The notes below the pieces were generated by a model. It saw nothing but the letters and a program-made list of their open reading frames with translations, had not been told where the DNA came from and made no database searches. Of a stretch of 64,000 nt of DNA, positions 1 through 12,600 are shown in pieces. This DNA is from Macrostomum hystrix (taxonomy: Eukaryota; Platyhelminthes; Macrostomidae): contig CATNEN010000001.1 of the NCBI GenBank assembly GCA_950097015.1, positions 8,427,001 to 8,491,000 on the forward strand. Direction: 5' to 3'. The position numbers were made by a program, and so were the translations under genes. Each line of letters opens with the position of its first letter. Position 1 is the stretch's first letter.

Positions 1-3000
1 ATGTTCGGCGCTTCCTCTGTGCAGCCAGCGTCAGCCGCCGCGCCCGCTGTTGGAAGCCTGTTCGGCAGCGGGGCCGGCACAGGTGGTCTGTTTGGTAGCG
101 GCGCCGGTGCTAGCAATCCAGGCGCTGCTAAGCCGTTCGGCGCAGCCACATCCGCCGTACCGACTTTCGGTAGCGTGGCATCGTCGACCGCTACTCAGAA
201 TGTCGGCGGCGGGGGCCTATTCGGCTTCAATGCCGGAGCATCTTCAACTGTCGGCTCTACGGGCACTGGCGCCGGCGGACTATTTGGCGCCTCATCCGCC
301 GCGGGAGCTGCTAAGCCTACCGGATTTGCATTCGGCTCAACTGCTAGTCAGCCAACTTCAGTAAGCGAATAAGATGACGAGGAATCTTTAACTTGTATTA
401 TAGTCATACTGACTCTCGCCGTTTACCTAAAAAAGGACTAGGCGCTGATCATTCTGCACTAATTATAAAGAAGAATGATGACATCTGCCCTGGTTTTAGC
501 CTAGTGGTTAGAGCGTTGGACTCACGACGTGAAGGTCGGTGGTTCGATTCTCGAATCCACGAAGCATTTCTTTCCCTTAACAAGACACTTAACTGAGCAT
601 TGCTTCAGTTCACCCAGCTGTACCAGCATCAGCTGCGGCTGTGCTGTCGGCTGCACACCTGGCCCGATTGGAGCAGATGTAGTCAAATTTTTATAATTAT
701 TACTGTGCCTTCAAGGTTGGCCCTCAAAGGCGCTAATTGCACGACAAACCCCCAAGTCTTCTCCGTGGCGGCGTGGCCTCGCCGCAGAATTAAGAGAGGC
801 AAACTTGTCTGACCGCTCTGCTACGCACTTAAGCCCTTTCTCAGCCCCCATTCTAGTGTTATTTCTCCATGCCTTCGCAGGTCGCAGCTCCGGTCTCGGG
901 TACCACCTCGCTATTTGGCGGCGCCGCAGCTGGCGGAGGCCTGTTTGGTTCGTCGGCGGCCAACGCGGCTAAGCCGAGTCCGTTTTCGTTCGGCGCATCG
1001 ACTGGAGTGTCGACCGCTTCGGCCACTCCGGCAGCCGGCTCGGCGTTCGGTTTCGGCGCTCCCACAGGTGCCACCGGTGGTGGCCTGTTCGGTGGTGCTG
1101 CTAATGCCGCTAAACCGTTCGCATTTGGCGCATCAACTGGCACCGCGCCTGGCACTTCCACAGCTTCTGGCGGCTCGTTCTTTGGCGCCCCGGCGGCTGC
1201 TCCGAATGTCTCAGCTGCGCCTGGTGGTGGCCTCTTCGGCGGCGGCGGCGGTGCCTTTGGCTCCACAGCGGTATGTCATTGCGACATCCTGTTCCAGACC
1301 CCCTTTCCCAGATGCTCACTCACCCACTTTCTCAAAGACTCAAATCATTTCCCGCACCCTCAGATTCTGTCCTGCACCCTCAGATTCTGTCCTACACCCT
1401 CAGATTCTGTCCTACACCCTCAGATTCTGTCCTGCACCCTCAGATTCTGTCCTCCACCCTCAGATTCTGTCCTACACCCTCAGATTCTGTCCTGCACCCT
1501 CAGATTCTGTCCTACATGCACCCTCAGATTCTGTCCTACACCATCAGACTCTGTCCTGCACCCTCAGATTCTGTCCTCCACCCTCAGATTCTGTCCTCCA
1601 CCCTCAAATTATTTCCTACACCCTCAGATTCTGTCCCACAACCTCAGATTCTGCCCCACACCCTCAGATTCTGTCCTACACCCTCAGATTCTGTCCCACA
1701 CCCTCAGATTCTGTCCTACACCCTCAGATTCTGTCCTACACCCTCAGATTCTGTCCTACACCCTCAGATTCTGTCCTACACCCTCAGATTCTGTCCTACA
1801 CCCTCAGATTCTGTCCTACACCCTCAGATTCTGTCCCTCACCCTCAGATTCTGTCCCACACCCTCAGATTCTGTCCCTCACCCTCAGATTCTGTCCCACA
1901 CCCTCAGATTCTGTCCCTCACCCTCAGATTCTGTCCCACACCCTCAGATTCTGTCCCACACCCTCAGATTCTGTCCTACACCCTCAGATTCTGTCCCACA
2001 CCCTCAGATTCTGTCCTCCACCCTCAAATTATTTCCTACACCCTGAGATTCTGTCCTTCACCCTCTGTTTCCCCCACAGCCAAAACCTCTATTCGGCGCC
2101 ACCCAGCCGTCAACCGGTCTGACGCAGCTCGGCTTCGGCTCAGTCGGCGGCTCCGCAGGAGGTTCTGCTGCGCCTTCTTCCGTTGGGGGCGCATTCGGAT
2201 TCAATCTGCAGAACACAGGCCAAGGTGTTGGTGGCGGCGGCATGTTGCTAGGCCAGACTCCATTCCAGTCTAGTCTGCAATCAACAGTTGGTCAGCCCGG
2301 TGCATCGCTGATGCAGCAACCGTTTCAATTGAATCAGCCTTCTCTATTGGGTAATACAACTGGAGCTGGTGCTGCGCAAATGTCAATTGGATTGAGTGCC
2401 AATCACGACGAGGCACTCTTGCAGCAGGCTAGGGTGCAACAGCAGGTATGAATTCGAAAAAATTATTTGGGTCTGTTGGGTCCTGGTATTATCCTTAGCT
2501 TATTTAATCTAGGTATCCGGTTTTAATATTTAATTTTTAAGCTTTTCAGTCCGTAGTTCCATGTGTTTTTGGTCTATAGTTTCGTTTTTTTAGTCAGTAG
2601 TTTCGTGTTTTTCGGTCTGTAGATTCGGGTTTTTCGGTGTGTAGTTTCGGGTTTTTCGGTCTGTAGTTTCGGGTTTTTCGGTCAGTACTTTCGGGTTCTT
2701 TTGGTCAGTAGATTCGGGTTTTTCGGTCTCTAGTTTCGGGTTTTTCGGTCAGTAGTTTCGGGTTTTTCGGTGTGTAGTTTCGGGTTTTTCGGTCAGTAGA
2801 TTCGGGTTTTTTCGGTCAGTGATTCGGGTTTTTCGGTCAGTAGATTCGGGTTTTTCGGTCAGTAGATTCGGGTTTTTCGGTCAGTAGATTCGGGTTTTTT
2901 CGGTCAGTAGATTCGGGTTATTCAGTATAGTGATTAGGTTTCTAGTGATTTATTGTTCAACAAACTAATTTCATTATAATTCCCCAGGTGCTAGACCTGG

Positions 3001-3659
3001 TGCAAACTCTACCATACGGGACAGCTCACCTATCTCGCCAATTGTCGTCAAGCACATCGTCTGCGGCTAGCAGTTTAAATCCAATCGCCAGTTTTGGTCC
3101 CTATTCGCCAGTGTCGGCCTACAATTATTACGCCGCATCATCGTCCAATAGCCGGTATCAGAACAGCCAGCAGCAGCAGCAGCAGCAGCAGTACATGCTG
3201 CCAGTTGCTACACAGCGCGCCCTAGCAAATGCAACTAATTTCACGCCAAACTTTTCAATGGGCGTGTCGCCTAAACCAGCTGGCAAAGGCTCACCTCTAG
3301 CCAGACCAATTCAGGTAGCCAATAGGAAGCAACTGTTTGAAGGCTTTGAACAGTCCGACTCTATGATTGGTCATCAGCATCAACAATCTGTTAATTCTAC
3401 TAGCAACGGTACTGACAATGGGTTGTTTTTCCTTGAGAAATCCAATTGGAAGAAGTTGACATTGCCATCGTCTGTGCTGAGATCTTCTCTAGATTCCGCA
3501 TCTGCTTCGGCTATCGCCGCTTCGGCTACGACTAAAGCTACTGCATCCAATGCTGCCGCTGCTGCTGCTGCAAAATCTAAGTCGCTAAATGATTCACTTG
3601 GTGTCGCTTCACCTGTTGAAAGTGGCCAGCAGCTACCAGATAGCAGTAGTGCTATTTAG
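1..3659 (+). CDS. NUP98: Nup98 part of the Nup98/Nup96 locus: FG-repeat nucleoporin, 5' partial
   Basis: Nup98 is a mobile FG nucleoporin whose phenylalanine-glycine repeats help form the permeability barrier of the nuclear pore. Four in-frame exons are visible: 1-360, 881-1270, 2080-2445 and 2988-3659. All junctions are phase 0, with donors gtaagc at 361, gtatgt at 1271 and gtatga at 2446, and acceptors ending at 880, 2079 and 2987. The first three exons are Gly/Ala/Ser rich with many FG, LFG and FGA motifs. The fourth opens with VLDLVQTLPYG, like the stretch that follows the FG repeats in other Nup98 proteins, and later has KQLFEGFEQ and KSNWKKLTLP, like the segment just before the autoproteolytic domain. 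It also carries a poly-Gln run. The ATG at position 1 is probably not the true start, since no GLEBS-like segment is seen; the gene likely begins left of the window. The exon runs into TAG at 3657-3659, and no autoproteolytic domain follows. Identity is firm; the 3' end is uncertain. Confidence 0.85.
490..835. mobile_element. Two SINE remnants in Nup98 intron 1
   Basis: Bases 490-690 on the plus strand begin with a tRNA-like head. It has an A-box-like TAGTGGTTAGAGCG near 500 and a B-box-like GGTTCGATTC near 541, followed by a tail with AAGACACTTAAC and a GCTTCAGTTCACCCAGCTG core. I call this family SINE-1; other copies lie near 21950, 24130, 24750 and 61480. Bases 702-835 match the minus strand of a second tRNA-derived family, SINE-2 (full copies near 20050, 21210, 44820 and 61966), in its GCCTTGGAGGTTGGCCCTCAA-like and CCTCGCCGCGGAATCGA-like parts. 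The intron (361-880) holds no other visible feature. Confidence 0.7.
1357..2062 (+). repeat. 20-bp minisatellite in Nup98 intron 2
   Basis: About 35 copies of a 20-bp unit, CCCTCAGATTCTGTCCTACA, fill most of the intron 1271-2079. Variants such as TCCTGCA, TCCCACA and TCCTCCA at the unit end are interspersed, and one short insertion breaks the register near 1515. Because 20 is not a multiple of 3, the open frames that cross the array cycle through three readings; they are not genes. Confidence 0.95.
2570..2935 (+). repeat. About 22-bp minisatellite in Nup98 intron 3
   Basis: Roughly 16 copies of a G/T-rich unit of 21-23 bp built on TTCGGGTTTTTCGGTCAGTAG. It lies inside the intron 2446-2987, and copies become more uniform toward the right. 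The flanking parts of the intron are AT-rich without other features. Confidence 0.9.
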
Positions 3660-3825
3660 GTCCCAATGGAACGTTGCCAACTAGAAGTCTTTGTTGAATC
3701 TTAAAAGGTTTTAACGAATTTCAAGTTTGGAAAACAAGTTTATACAGACTGTTGTTACTTACCATTCATGTCCATTGAAAAAAGTTAACGATTTTGTTGT
3801 TTTTAAAGCATAAACTGGTTCTGAC

Positions 3826-4258
3826 AGGATTCTGTGTCAGTATTCCGGATCTGACAGAATTCTGTGTCAGTATTCCGGATCTGACAGGATTCTGTGTCAG
3901 TATTCCGGATCTGACAGAATTCTGTGTCAGTATTCCGGATCTGACAAAATTCTGTGTCAGTATTCCGGATCTGACAGAATTCTGTGTCAGTATTCCGGAT
4001 CTGACAAAATTCTGTGTCAGTATTCCGGATCTGACAGAATTCTGTGTCAGTATTCCGGATCTGACAGAATTCTGTGTCAGTATTCCGGATCTGACAAAAT
4101 TCTGTGTCAGTATTCCGGATCTGACAGAATTCTGTGTCAGTATTCCGGATCTGACAGAATTCTGTGTCAGTATTCCGGATCTGACAGGATTCTGTGTCAG
4201 TATTCCGGATCTGACAGAATTCTGTGTCAGTATTCCGGATCTGACAGAATTCTGTCAT
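3826..4258 (+). repeat. 30-bp palindromic minisatellite
   Basis: About 14 copies of a 30-bp unit made of CTGACAGAATTCTGTGTCAG plus TATTCCGGAT. The 20-bp core is close to a perfect palindrome around an EcoRI site, and TCCGGA is a second small palindrome. Variants change GAATTC to GGATTC or AAATTC. The unit is a multiple of 3 and free of stops, so it gives long repetitive open frames on both strands that are not genes. Confidence 0.95.
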
Positions 4259-4918
4259 TCGAACATGTCAGATCTGTTTTAGTTAAAGTGGCATTGAGTA
4301 GATTAGCCCTGTCAGAACATGTCAGATCTGTATTAGTTAAAGTGGCATTGAGTAGATTAGCCCTGTCAGAACATGTCAGATCTGTATTAGTTAAAGTGGC
4401 ATTGAGTAGATTAGCCCTGTCAGAACATGCCAGATCTGTTTTAGTTAAAGTGGCATTGAGTAGATTAGCTCTGTCAGAACATGTCAGATCTGTTTTAGTT
4501 AAAGTGGCATTGAGTAGATTAGCCCTGTCAGAACATGTCAGATCTGTATTAGTTAAAGTGGCATTGAGTAGATTAGCCCTGTCAGAACATGTCAGATCTG
4601 TTTTAGTTAAAGTGGCATTGAGTAGATTAGCCCTGTCAGAACATGTCAGATCTGTTTTAGTTAAAGTGGCATTGAGTAGATTAGCCCTGTCAGAACATGT
4701 CAGATCTGTTTTAGTTAAAGTGGCATTGAGTAGATTAGCCCTGTCAGAACATGTCAGATCTGTTTTAGTTAAAGTGGCATTGAGTAGATTAGCCCTGTCA
4801 GAACATGTCAGATCTGTTTTAGTTAAAGTGGCATTGAGTAGATTAGCTCTGTCAGAACATGTCAGATCTGTTTTAGTTAAAGTGGCATTGAGTAGATTAG
4901 CTCTGTCAGAACATGTCA
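4259..4918 (+). repeat. 54-bp minisatellite directly abutting the 30-bp array
   Basis: About 12 copies of a 54-bp unit that starts AACATGTCAGATCTG and ends GATTAGCCCTGTCAG. Copies differ at a few fixed sites (TGTTTTAG or TGTATTAG, AGCCCTG or AGCTCTG, one CATGCC). The last unit of the 30-bp array passes into the first unit of this one through a shared CTGTCA element. Being 18 codons long and stop-free, it gives open frames on both strands; I do not regard these as coding. Confidence 0.95.
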
Positions 4919-5385
4919 TCCTTTTCCAGACAAATAAATTACCTTATAACTCGTAGTTTAGTAATATGCTATGTAATCAACTTGTAATTTTATTTTCTCG
5001 TTGATTGAATTGCCTGTTACCACTGTAATTGTTTTTAAAACACTTCAATTTTCTGTCTTGTGTCACGCTCGATTTAATTTACTATTTGTAACTTTTCTAG
5101 TTCCTGGGTAATTGTGGTGTTTTGAAATTACGCATAAAATTTTCAAAAAAGGATTTAAATACACACTGCATGCATGATGCCGCCCAATTTTCGTTCCAAA
5201 AACAGTTTTATTTTATTGCAGAGTATCAAAGTGTTTTGTTACATTTTTAGTTTACTAAACTAATAAAATATCTAGGTGTAAAAATATCGTTAGTCAAAAG
5301 TAATTTAACAACTTTTTGTAGTGTCTTTACACTTGTTCATCAGTCCACAAGATATGTATGCGTTTCCTTTTCAATTATTATTCAC
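4919..5385. other. AT-rich spacer, no feature seen
   Basis: AT-rich sequence between tandem arrays in the gap separating the Nup98 and Nup96 parts. I searched it for a Nup98 autoproteolytic domain exon and found no open frame or motif that fits. Confidence 0.6.
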
Positions 5386-6515
5386 TCCTTTCACTCCAGT
5401 CACTCTTTATTCAGGGTCACTCATCACTCCTCAGTCACTCCTCAGCCACTCTTCAATCATCTCTCCTCAGTCACTCCTCAGCCACTATTCACTCTAGTCT
5501 GTAGTCACTCTTCACTCATCTCTCCTCAGTCACTCCTCAGCCACTATTCACTCTAGTCTGTAGTCACTCTTCACTCATCACTCCTCAGTCACTCCTCAGC
5601 CACTCTTCAATCATCTCTCCTCAGTCACTCCTCAGCCACTATTCACTCTAGTCTGTAGCCACTCTTCACTCATCTCTTCTCAGTCACTCCTCAGCCACTA
5701 TTCACTCCAGTCTGTAGTCACTCTTCACTCATCTCTCCTCAGTCACTCCTCAGCCACTATTCACTCTAGTCTGTAGTCACTCTTCACTCATCTCTCCTCA
5801 GTCACTCCTCAGCCACTATTCACTCTAGTCTGTAGTCACTCTTCACTCATCTCTTTTCAGTCACTCCTCAGCCACTATTCACTCTAGTCTGTAGTCACTC
5901 TTCACTCATCTCTTCTCAGTCACTCCTCAGCCACTATTCACTCTAGTCACTCTTCACTCATCTCTTCTCAGTCACTCCTCAGCCACTATTCACTCTAGTC
6001 ACTCTTCACTCATCTCTTCTCAGTCACTCCTCAGCCACTATTCACTCTAGTCACTCTTTACCCATCACTCCTCAGCCACTATTCACTCTAGTCACTCTTC
6101 ACTCATCTCTTCTGAGTCACTCCTCAGCCACTATTCACTCTAGTCACTCTTCACTCATCTCTTCTCAGTCACTCCTCAGCCACTATTCACTCTAGTCACT
6201 CTTTACTCATCTCTTCTCAGTCACTCCTCAGCCACTATTCACTCTAGTCACTCTTTACCCATCACTCCTCAGTTACTCTTCACTCATCACTCCTCAGCCA
6301 CTCTTCACAATTGTCACTTTTCACTCTTCACTCTTCAGTCACTCCTTATTCACTCTTCACTCTAGTCACTCTTCACTCATCTCTCATCAGTCACTCCTCA
6401 GCCACTATTCACTCTAGTTACTCTTTACCCATCACTCCTCAGCCACTCTTCACAATTGTCACTTTTCACTCTTCACTCTTTAGTCACTCCTCAGTCACTC
6501 TTCCCTCTAGTCACT
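5386..6515 (+). repeat. TCACTC-based higher-order minisatellite
   Basis: A long array built from TCACTC and CAGCCACT words, arranged in a higher-order unit of about 60 bp in the left part (CACTCCTCAGCCACTATTCAC, a CTCTAGTCTGTAGT segment, then TCACTCTTCACTCATCTCTC). In the right part the unit is shortened to about 47 bp by loss of the CTGTAGTCA segment. It reaches to about 100 bp before the first Nup96 exon. Confidence 0.9.
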
Positions 6516-6624
6516 CTTGACTATTACCTTAGTCATTGGTCACTATTCAAATTTGTTCAGCTTTCAAATAGACCTGTATCGAAATATTTATAAATATATA
6601 TTATTTATTTATTACGGATTCCAG

Positions 6625-9600
6625 CCACACAGCACTCCAGTATCGACCAACATGCAGCAGCAGCAGCAGCAGTCTCATTCACCCGTCAACTATCAGCGCT
6701 ACTATTTCTATCCTCTGCCTGATGGCACTGTACTACCATGCGTACTACACAATGGTCGCTTGTGCCCGATCGGGCCTCCAATAATCAATAACCAACGCCC
6801 TGTACCTCCGCCGCCGCCGCCACCACCGCCACCGCCTCAGGAGTCAGCTATCACTGCGCCAACTGATCCAACATCCATAGCCTTAGTTAAACAGCTTGGC
6901 CTGAGTGTATCTACCTTGCGCACTATGAAACACGAATTATTTGATAGTTGCACAGCTGACCAATCACTTTGCTCCCCGGCTAAGCTAGCTAGCCAATCGC
7001 AGCAGCTCTGGCGCGTGGCATCCGCCTCAAAAGTTGCCGTCACTTGTCGTCGGCCGCAGCCGCCGCTGCCCCCGGTTGTTGTTGACACTGGCAACGGTTT
7101 AGTTTCGTCGTTTAGTCGAAGAAAGTTTTCAATTTTCTCCACGTCATCTTCGTCTGTTGTCGCGGATCAAGCGCCGGCTAATCCTTCGCCAGTGTCTGTT
7201 CGCAATGGGTCCAGGCATTCCTCTTGGCGTAGAACAGAGAGCTCAACGCTGCTCAGATAACAAAACATTTAGGGAGATTACAAAACTCTTTTATTGCCGT
7301 CTCTTGAGTCTCATTCCTTATCTCTGAAGAATAACTCGGATCTGGGCATGCCTGTTCGTTTTCCCATATTCTATCTATCCGCTATCTACCATCTCCCTAA
7401 CTCCCTAACGCCCCTCGTTCCGCTCTCTACAACCACTTTCCGCTCCCTCGCATCCGCTCTCTACCAATAATCGTTCCGCACTCAACCACCAATCCCTTCG
7501 CTCTCTACTACCAATCCCTTCGCTCTCTACCACCAATCCTTCCGCTCTCTATCACCAATCCTTCCGCTCTCTACCACCAATCCTTCCGCTCTCTACCACC
7601 AATCCTTCCACTCTCTACCACCAATCCTTCCGCTCTCTACCACCAATCCTTCCGCTCTCTACTACCAATCCTTCCACTCTCTACCACCAATCCTTCCGCT
7701 CTCTACCACCAATCCTGTCGCTCTCTACCACCAATCCTTCCGCTCTCTACCACCAATCCTGTCGCTCTCTACCACCAATCCTTCCGCTCTCTACTACCAA
7801 TCCTTCCGCTCTCTACCACCAATCCTTCCGCTCTCTACCACCAATCCTATCTCTATCTATCTATCTCTATCTGCCTCTCATTTGTCTAAGATTGCCTAGT
7901 CCATATCCCTGCACTGTCCTAATTTGGTTGTTGATGTTTTTACATATTTTTCTAGTAAAAAATGTTTAAGAATTATTTGGAAAATAAACAGGTTTGCGCA
8001 AATTTTATCGCCAAAAGTACCATGAAATCCAGTTTTTTGACGTTTCCATTTTTTATTGCCACTCAAATTCCTGGCATGCCCGGAATGAAAGGTTTTTACG
8101 TGTCAGTTTTTCTATAATTATTTAAACCAAAAGCCGTCCTTTTACCCCAAAGCATTGTTTTGTAATTCTCTTGCTATTTTCTCAGAGTTTCTCCGCTCTG
8201 CTTTTTGACGTAGCCGAAATAGAAAACAAACTCGCAAAACATATCAAGTGTAGTTTTTAAACCACGAATTAAATTATTTTTAGTTTAAATCCATCTGCCC
8301 ATCGCTCTACTATGAGTAGACTAGCTAGGAAAACTGCTTTGTATCGCCTAATTTATTTTCATTGCGTCGACAGCTTGCCCATTTCTCTATATAATAAGAA
8401 CGAGGTGACGATGTAATTAAGATAAATATTGCAGTAGGGCTGCGGGTAATGGCACATCATTTCGTGACACTAGACCCGCAGCCAGCGAGGAGGCAATTCT
8501 GCCCATTCCGCTGAGGTGTGTACGTATGCCCTGACTTTCTCATTGTCAGGCAGTGTGTACACTCTCACTGTGCCTTGGAGGTTGGGCCTCAAACGCTTAA
8601 CTTACACAACATGCCCCCCAAATTATTCTGAATGTGTCTTTTTTCACATGACATTTTAAAAAAAATTGCTTGAAATTGTCGCTTTTGCCTACTTATCAGT
8701 AGTAGATAATATTTGTAATACATTTTAAGCACAAAATACTTTTTATACTATGCAATAGCTAAATGCACGCAATCACTATTTATTGTTGTTGTTTGTTGGC
8801 TTGTTTATTTCTGTTTTATTGTTGCTTTTTCGCAATTGCTTCGAATTTTCGCACCTACATTTGCGTTGAGCAGTTGTTTGTTGTTTTTAATTTAACTCTA
8901 CCAATTTTTTTATCTGCACTTTCCAAGCCTGATAATGTATTGCATTATTGGTGCTGTGCTGGTCTATTGAGTTTAGCAACTCGAATGCACTGGTGTTGTT
9001 CGCTTTTTTTAAAACATTTTTTGTATTACAAAATAAGCTTTTTAGCAACACGTTAACTCATTAGCCATGCTGTTGAATTCAAAAGGCAACTTATAAGTTT
9101 TTAACTGTTCCAAATAGTGTACCGAAGTTTTTAAAATAAATTAACAAAATACTCTTTTTGTGTGCAATTATAGTTGCTTATCTATTTTTAGGTGTCAACA
9201 AGTTGATAAACATTTATAAACAAATAAATAATAAAAACATAAAATCTAGATAAGGGATACGAAATTTAGGTAGCCTGAGTAAAAATTATTCAGGTCCAGA
9301 AAGGTAAAATATTTTGGTCTGTAAAAATGGAAGATTCAGGTGGCTGAAGTCCAAGATTCAGGTGGCTGAAGTCTGAGATTCAGGTGGCTGAAGTCCAAGA
9401 TTCAGGTGGCTGAAGTCTGAGATTCAGGTGGCTGAAGTCTGAGATTCAGGTGGCTGAAGTCTGAGATTCAGGTGGCTGAAGTCTAAGATTCAGGTGGCTG
9501 AAGTCTGAGATTCAGGTGGCTGAAGTCTAAGATTCAGGTGGCTGAAGTCTGAGATTCAGATGGCTGAACTCTGAGATTCAGATGGCTGAACTCTGAGATT

Positions 9601-12600
9601 CAGGTGGCTGAACTCTGAGATTCAGGTGGCTGAAGTCTAAGATTCAGGTGGCTGAAGTCTGAGATTCAGGTGGCTGAAGTCTGAGATTCAGGTGGCTGAA
9701 GTCTGAGATTCAGGTGGCTGAAGTCTAAGATTCAGGTGGCTGAAGTCTAAGATTCAGGTGGCTGAAGTCTAAGATTCAGGTGGCTGAAGTCTAAGATTCA
9801 GGTGGCTGAAGTCTAAGATTCAGGTGGCTGAAATGAAGAGATTCAGTGTTAAAGGTTAAATGTTAGCTGATTAAGTCGATCAGCCCTTATTCATTCGCAC
9901 GCTGCAGCAGCAACAGCAGCAGCAGACGAGGATGTTCCTGCCGTCAACCTGCGCATCGATCGGCGATCCCCGTTCCCGATCGTCGTTTCTAGCTTCGCCA
10001 GTCAGCATTGGCCTCGGCGGCGGCCACCCAGCCGCTCCGTCTCCGTCGAAGCTTCGTCGCACAGCGGCCTCGGCCATCGGCAACGTCGGCCACGCCATGT
10101 CGACGCAGTCGCCGCTTCGCCTGAAGCCGATGGATTTCGCCTTCGCTCCCGAGTCACCGGTGCCATCGTCCATGCCGAGCAGACCAGCTGCGCGGCTTCG
10201 CTTCCCAGACTCGGTGAAGCACGCCTTTGACTCGGGCTTCGTCGATTTAAATCAGTGCGCCGCCGATTTCAGCCCGGCCGATGCCGGCTTCTGGCGCAGT
10301 CGGTCTCGTCGCGTTGCCTGGGGTCCGTCTGGCGAACTGCTGGCTATCGACGGACAGATGGTGTGTACCTTCTGCTGTTGTTTTGTTTTTTTCAATGCAT
10401 ATCGGTTGTACTATTGTTATATATTATCCTTAATTATCTAAATCTCGTATACAGATTTAGCTACAACTCGGCGAACTGAAGCACTAGAGAACTAAGTTTC
10501 TTGCTCAAATATATAAATTGTTTAAACTATTTGGCTAATCTTAGGCTAAGTAGGCTAATTTTTTATAAGATTCGATCTCCCGACCATATAAGAAGTCCGT
10601 AGCTATAAGAAATAGCTATTTAGCAAATTCGACGCATTTTTTAATTATCTTCCATCCATATCCGTGAAATAAAATAAAACCCGAAAGCTTTTTTTGGATT
10701 TCGAAGATATATAGTTTATTTTGCTTGCTTGGTTGATTTTAGATTTTTCGAAACATATCGGTTTAGGTTTAAAGTTTATTGTAATTTTAATAATTTTAGG
10801 CCGGCGAGTTATAACTTTCGCTGTGTCTTTCAGTTTATAAAACTTTAAGAACGTGGATAGGATGAGAAGTAACGTTACCCAGACTTCTATTAAACCGTGT
10901 CCTCAGGTGCATTTCACCAGCGTATTCGCGCCGGAACCATGTCGAGAAGCCAGCGTTCAAGAGGAGAATCTGCTCAACGCTGCTCTGGACACGTCAGTGT
11001 CAGATCGGGGCAGTAGCAGCGGTGGACTAATCAAGAATCGCGGCGACCAAACACCCGCCCATCTGCAATGCCCCCGCTGGGCGCCACAGCCAGGATTCGA
11101 ACCCCTGACCCAGTACCTTTCCGAATTGGAGTCCCAACCGGAGTGCGTCCTGTCCCGCCTGCTGACCCTAGCTAAGGCTCTCTGGTCTCCCCTTGAGCAG
11201 CCTGCCGATCTAGGAGCGGCTCCCGGCTCTGTAGAGGACGAGTTTCTAGCAGCACAGCTGCCTCGCAAGGAGGCCTTCACCGAGTGGGTCCAACGTCGGC
11301 CTTCAACCGCCGCCGCCGATGCTGTCGAATATGGTGACGAAAGCGAAGGCGAATGCGCGAACGCAATTTTTCGCCTACTGAGCGCCGGACAATTCACCGA
11401 AGCCTGCGCTCTGGCATTGAAAAAGCGGCATTATCGTCTGGCACTATTGTTGGGCCAGCCGCACACTGAGTCGGTGCGCGATCTCATTGCTCAACAGGTG
11501 GCCTGCTGGCAACAGACTGGGGCGAAAGACTTTATACCGGCTAGCGTTTGGCGACTCTACCGGCTATTATCTGGCGATGTTAATGGAACAGGTAGGAACT
11601 ATTGTTGGGCTATAATTTTTGCTATATTTCGTAGCCGATATGTATCGAAAAACATGTTAACACAAAAATTTCAACTTTTTTTGTTCAATGGTTTAAAAAA
11701 TAAAAACAATTTTTTTATTTTAATGTTAGGTTAAAAATATCGCAGTAAAATAGAAACCTTACTATTTAAATATATGGTTCTTGTGTTTGCAAAGCTTCTT
11801 TCGATCCCGATATGTTTTGAAAATCTTATCTCGTACTATATGTAGCATAGAATTTTTAATTGACTGAAGACAAAAAATACGAAGTTATTTATTTCTATGT
11901 AGCTGGTATTTATGTTTTCTATTTTATTTTTTAAGGTTTTTCTTTTCTCCCTTAACTACTGACCTAGTAGAAGTCAAATACGTGGCAATAATTTTACTTC
12001 TTAAAAAATTCTTATCACTTACTCAGAGGGCATGGATTGGACTCGCGCGTTCACACTCTACCTGTGGTTCGCTGTGCCATACGGCGACGGTCTCAACTCC
12101 GCTCTGCGCTCCTACAAAGCCGCTTTTAAACAATCAACGACTAACGACTCAGCGCCACCGCCACCGTCGCCGTTGAATCCGGAGCACGGCGGCTCCAGAT
12201 GGGACACGGCTTATCATCTGGTGCGGCTGCACTGCAAGCGAACCCACCGCCTGGCCAAACTGTTGGATCCGCGCGGCTACGGCTTGGATCCCATAGACTA
12301 TGGCCCAGCCTGGCACCTGTGGCGATGCTTGCGCGCTATTGGCTACAGCCATCTGACCGAGTCGGCGACTCAGGCTCTGCACTGCGGCTACGCTGCTAAA
12401 CTGGAGTCTCAGGGACTCTGGGATTGGGCTCTGTTTGTTCTGCTGCACATTGACGACGATTTGGCCAGGTGAAGATACTATGATTGTTGAAGCTTTTTAG
12501 AACTTCAAACTTCTTATCTAGAGGTCGGGAGTTCGAATCCAAACTTTAAGTATAGCATTTTTACATAAAATTGAAGCTATGTTTAGAACTTTAGACTTCT

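Noticed and set aside
500-560. A functional tRNA gene at the SINE-1 head
   Set aside because: The acceptor arm does not pair and a conserved SINE tail follows; the same head plus tail recurs elsewhere.
1357-2062. CRISPR array
   Set aside because: Units are contiguous without spacers, in an intron of an animal gene. The same holds for the other minisatellites.
1273-2122. Open frames continuing the Nup98 exon through the 20-bp array
   Set aside because: A good donor at 1271 and acceptor at 2079 keep the FG frame; the sequence between is a minisatellite.
3794-4956. Long open frames on both strands over the 30-bp and 54-bp arrays (up to 230 codons)
   Set aside because: Unit lengths are multiples of three without stops, so openness is automatic; no known domain, and the frames exist on both strands.
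6625-6760. The YYFYPLP segment as a remnant of the Nup98 autoproteolytic domain
   Set aside because: Only a Tyr-Tyr and a Pro line up; the rest, including the cleavage-site region, does not match.
8763-9056. 97-codon plus-strand frame
   Set aside because: AT-rich, low complexity, no homology, inside a Nup96 intron.
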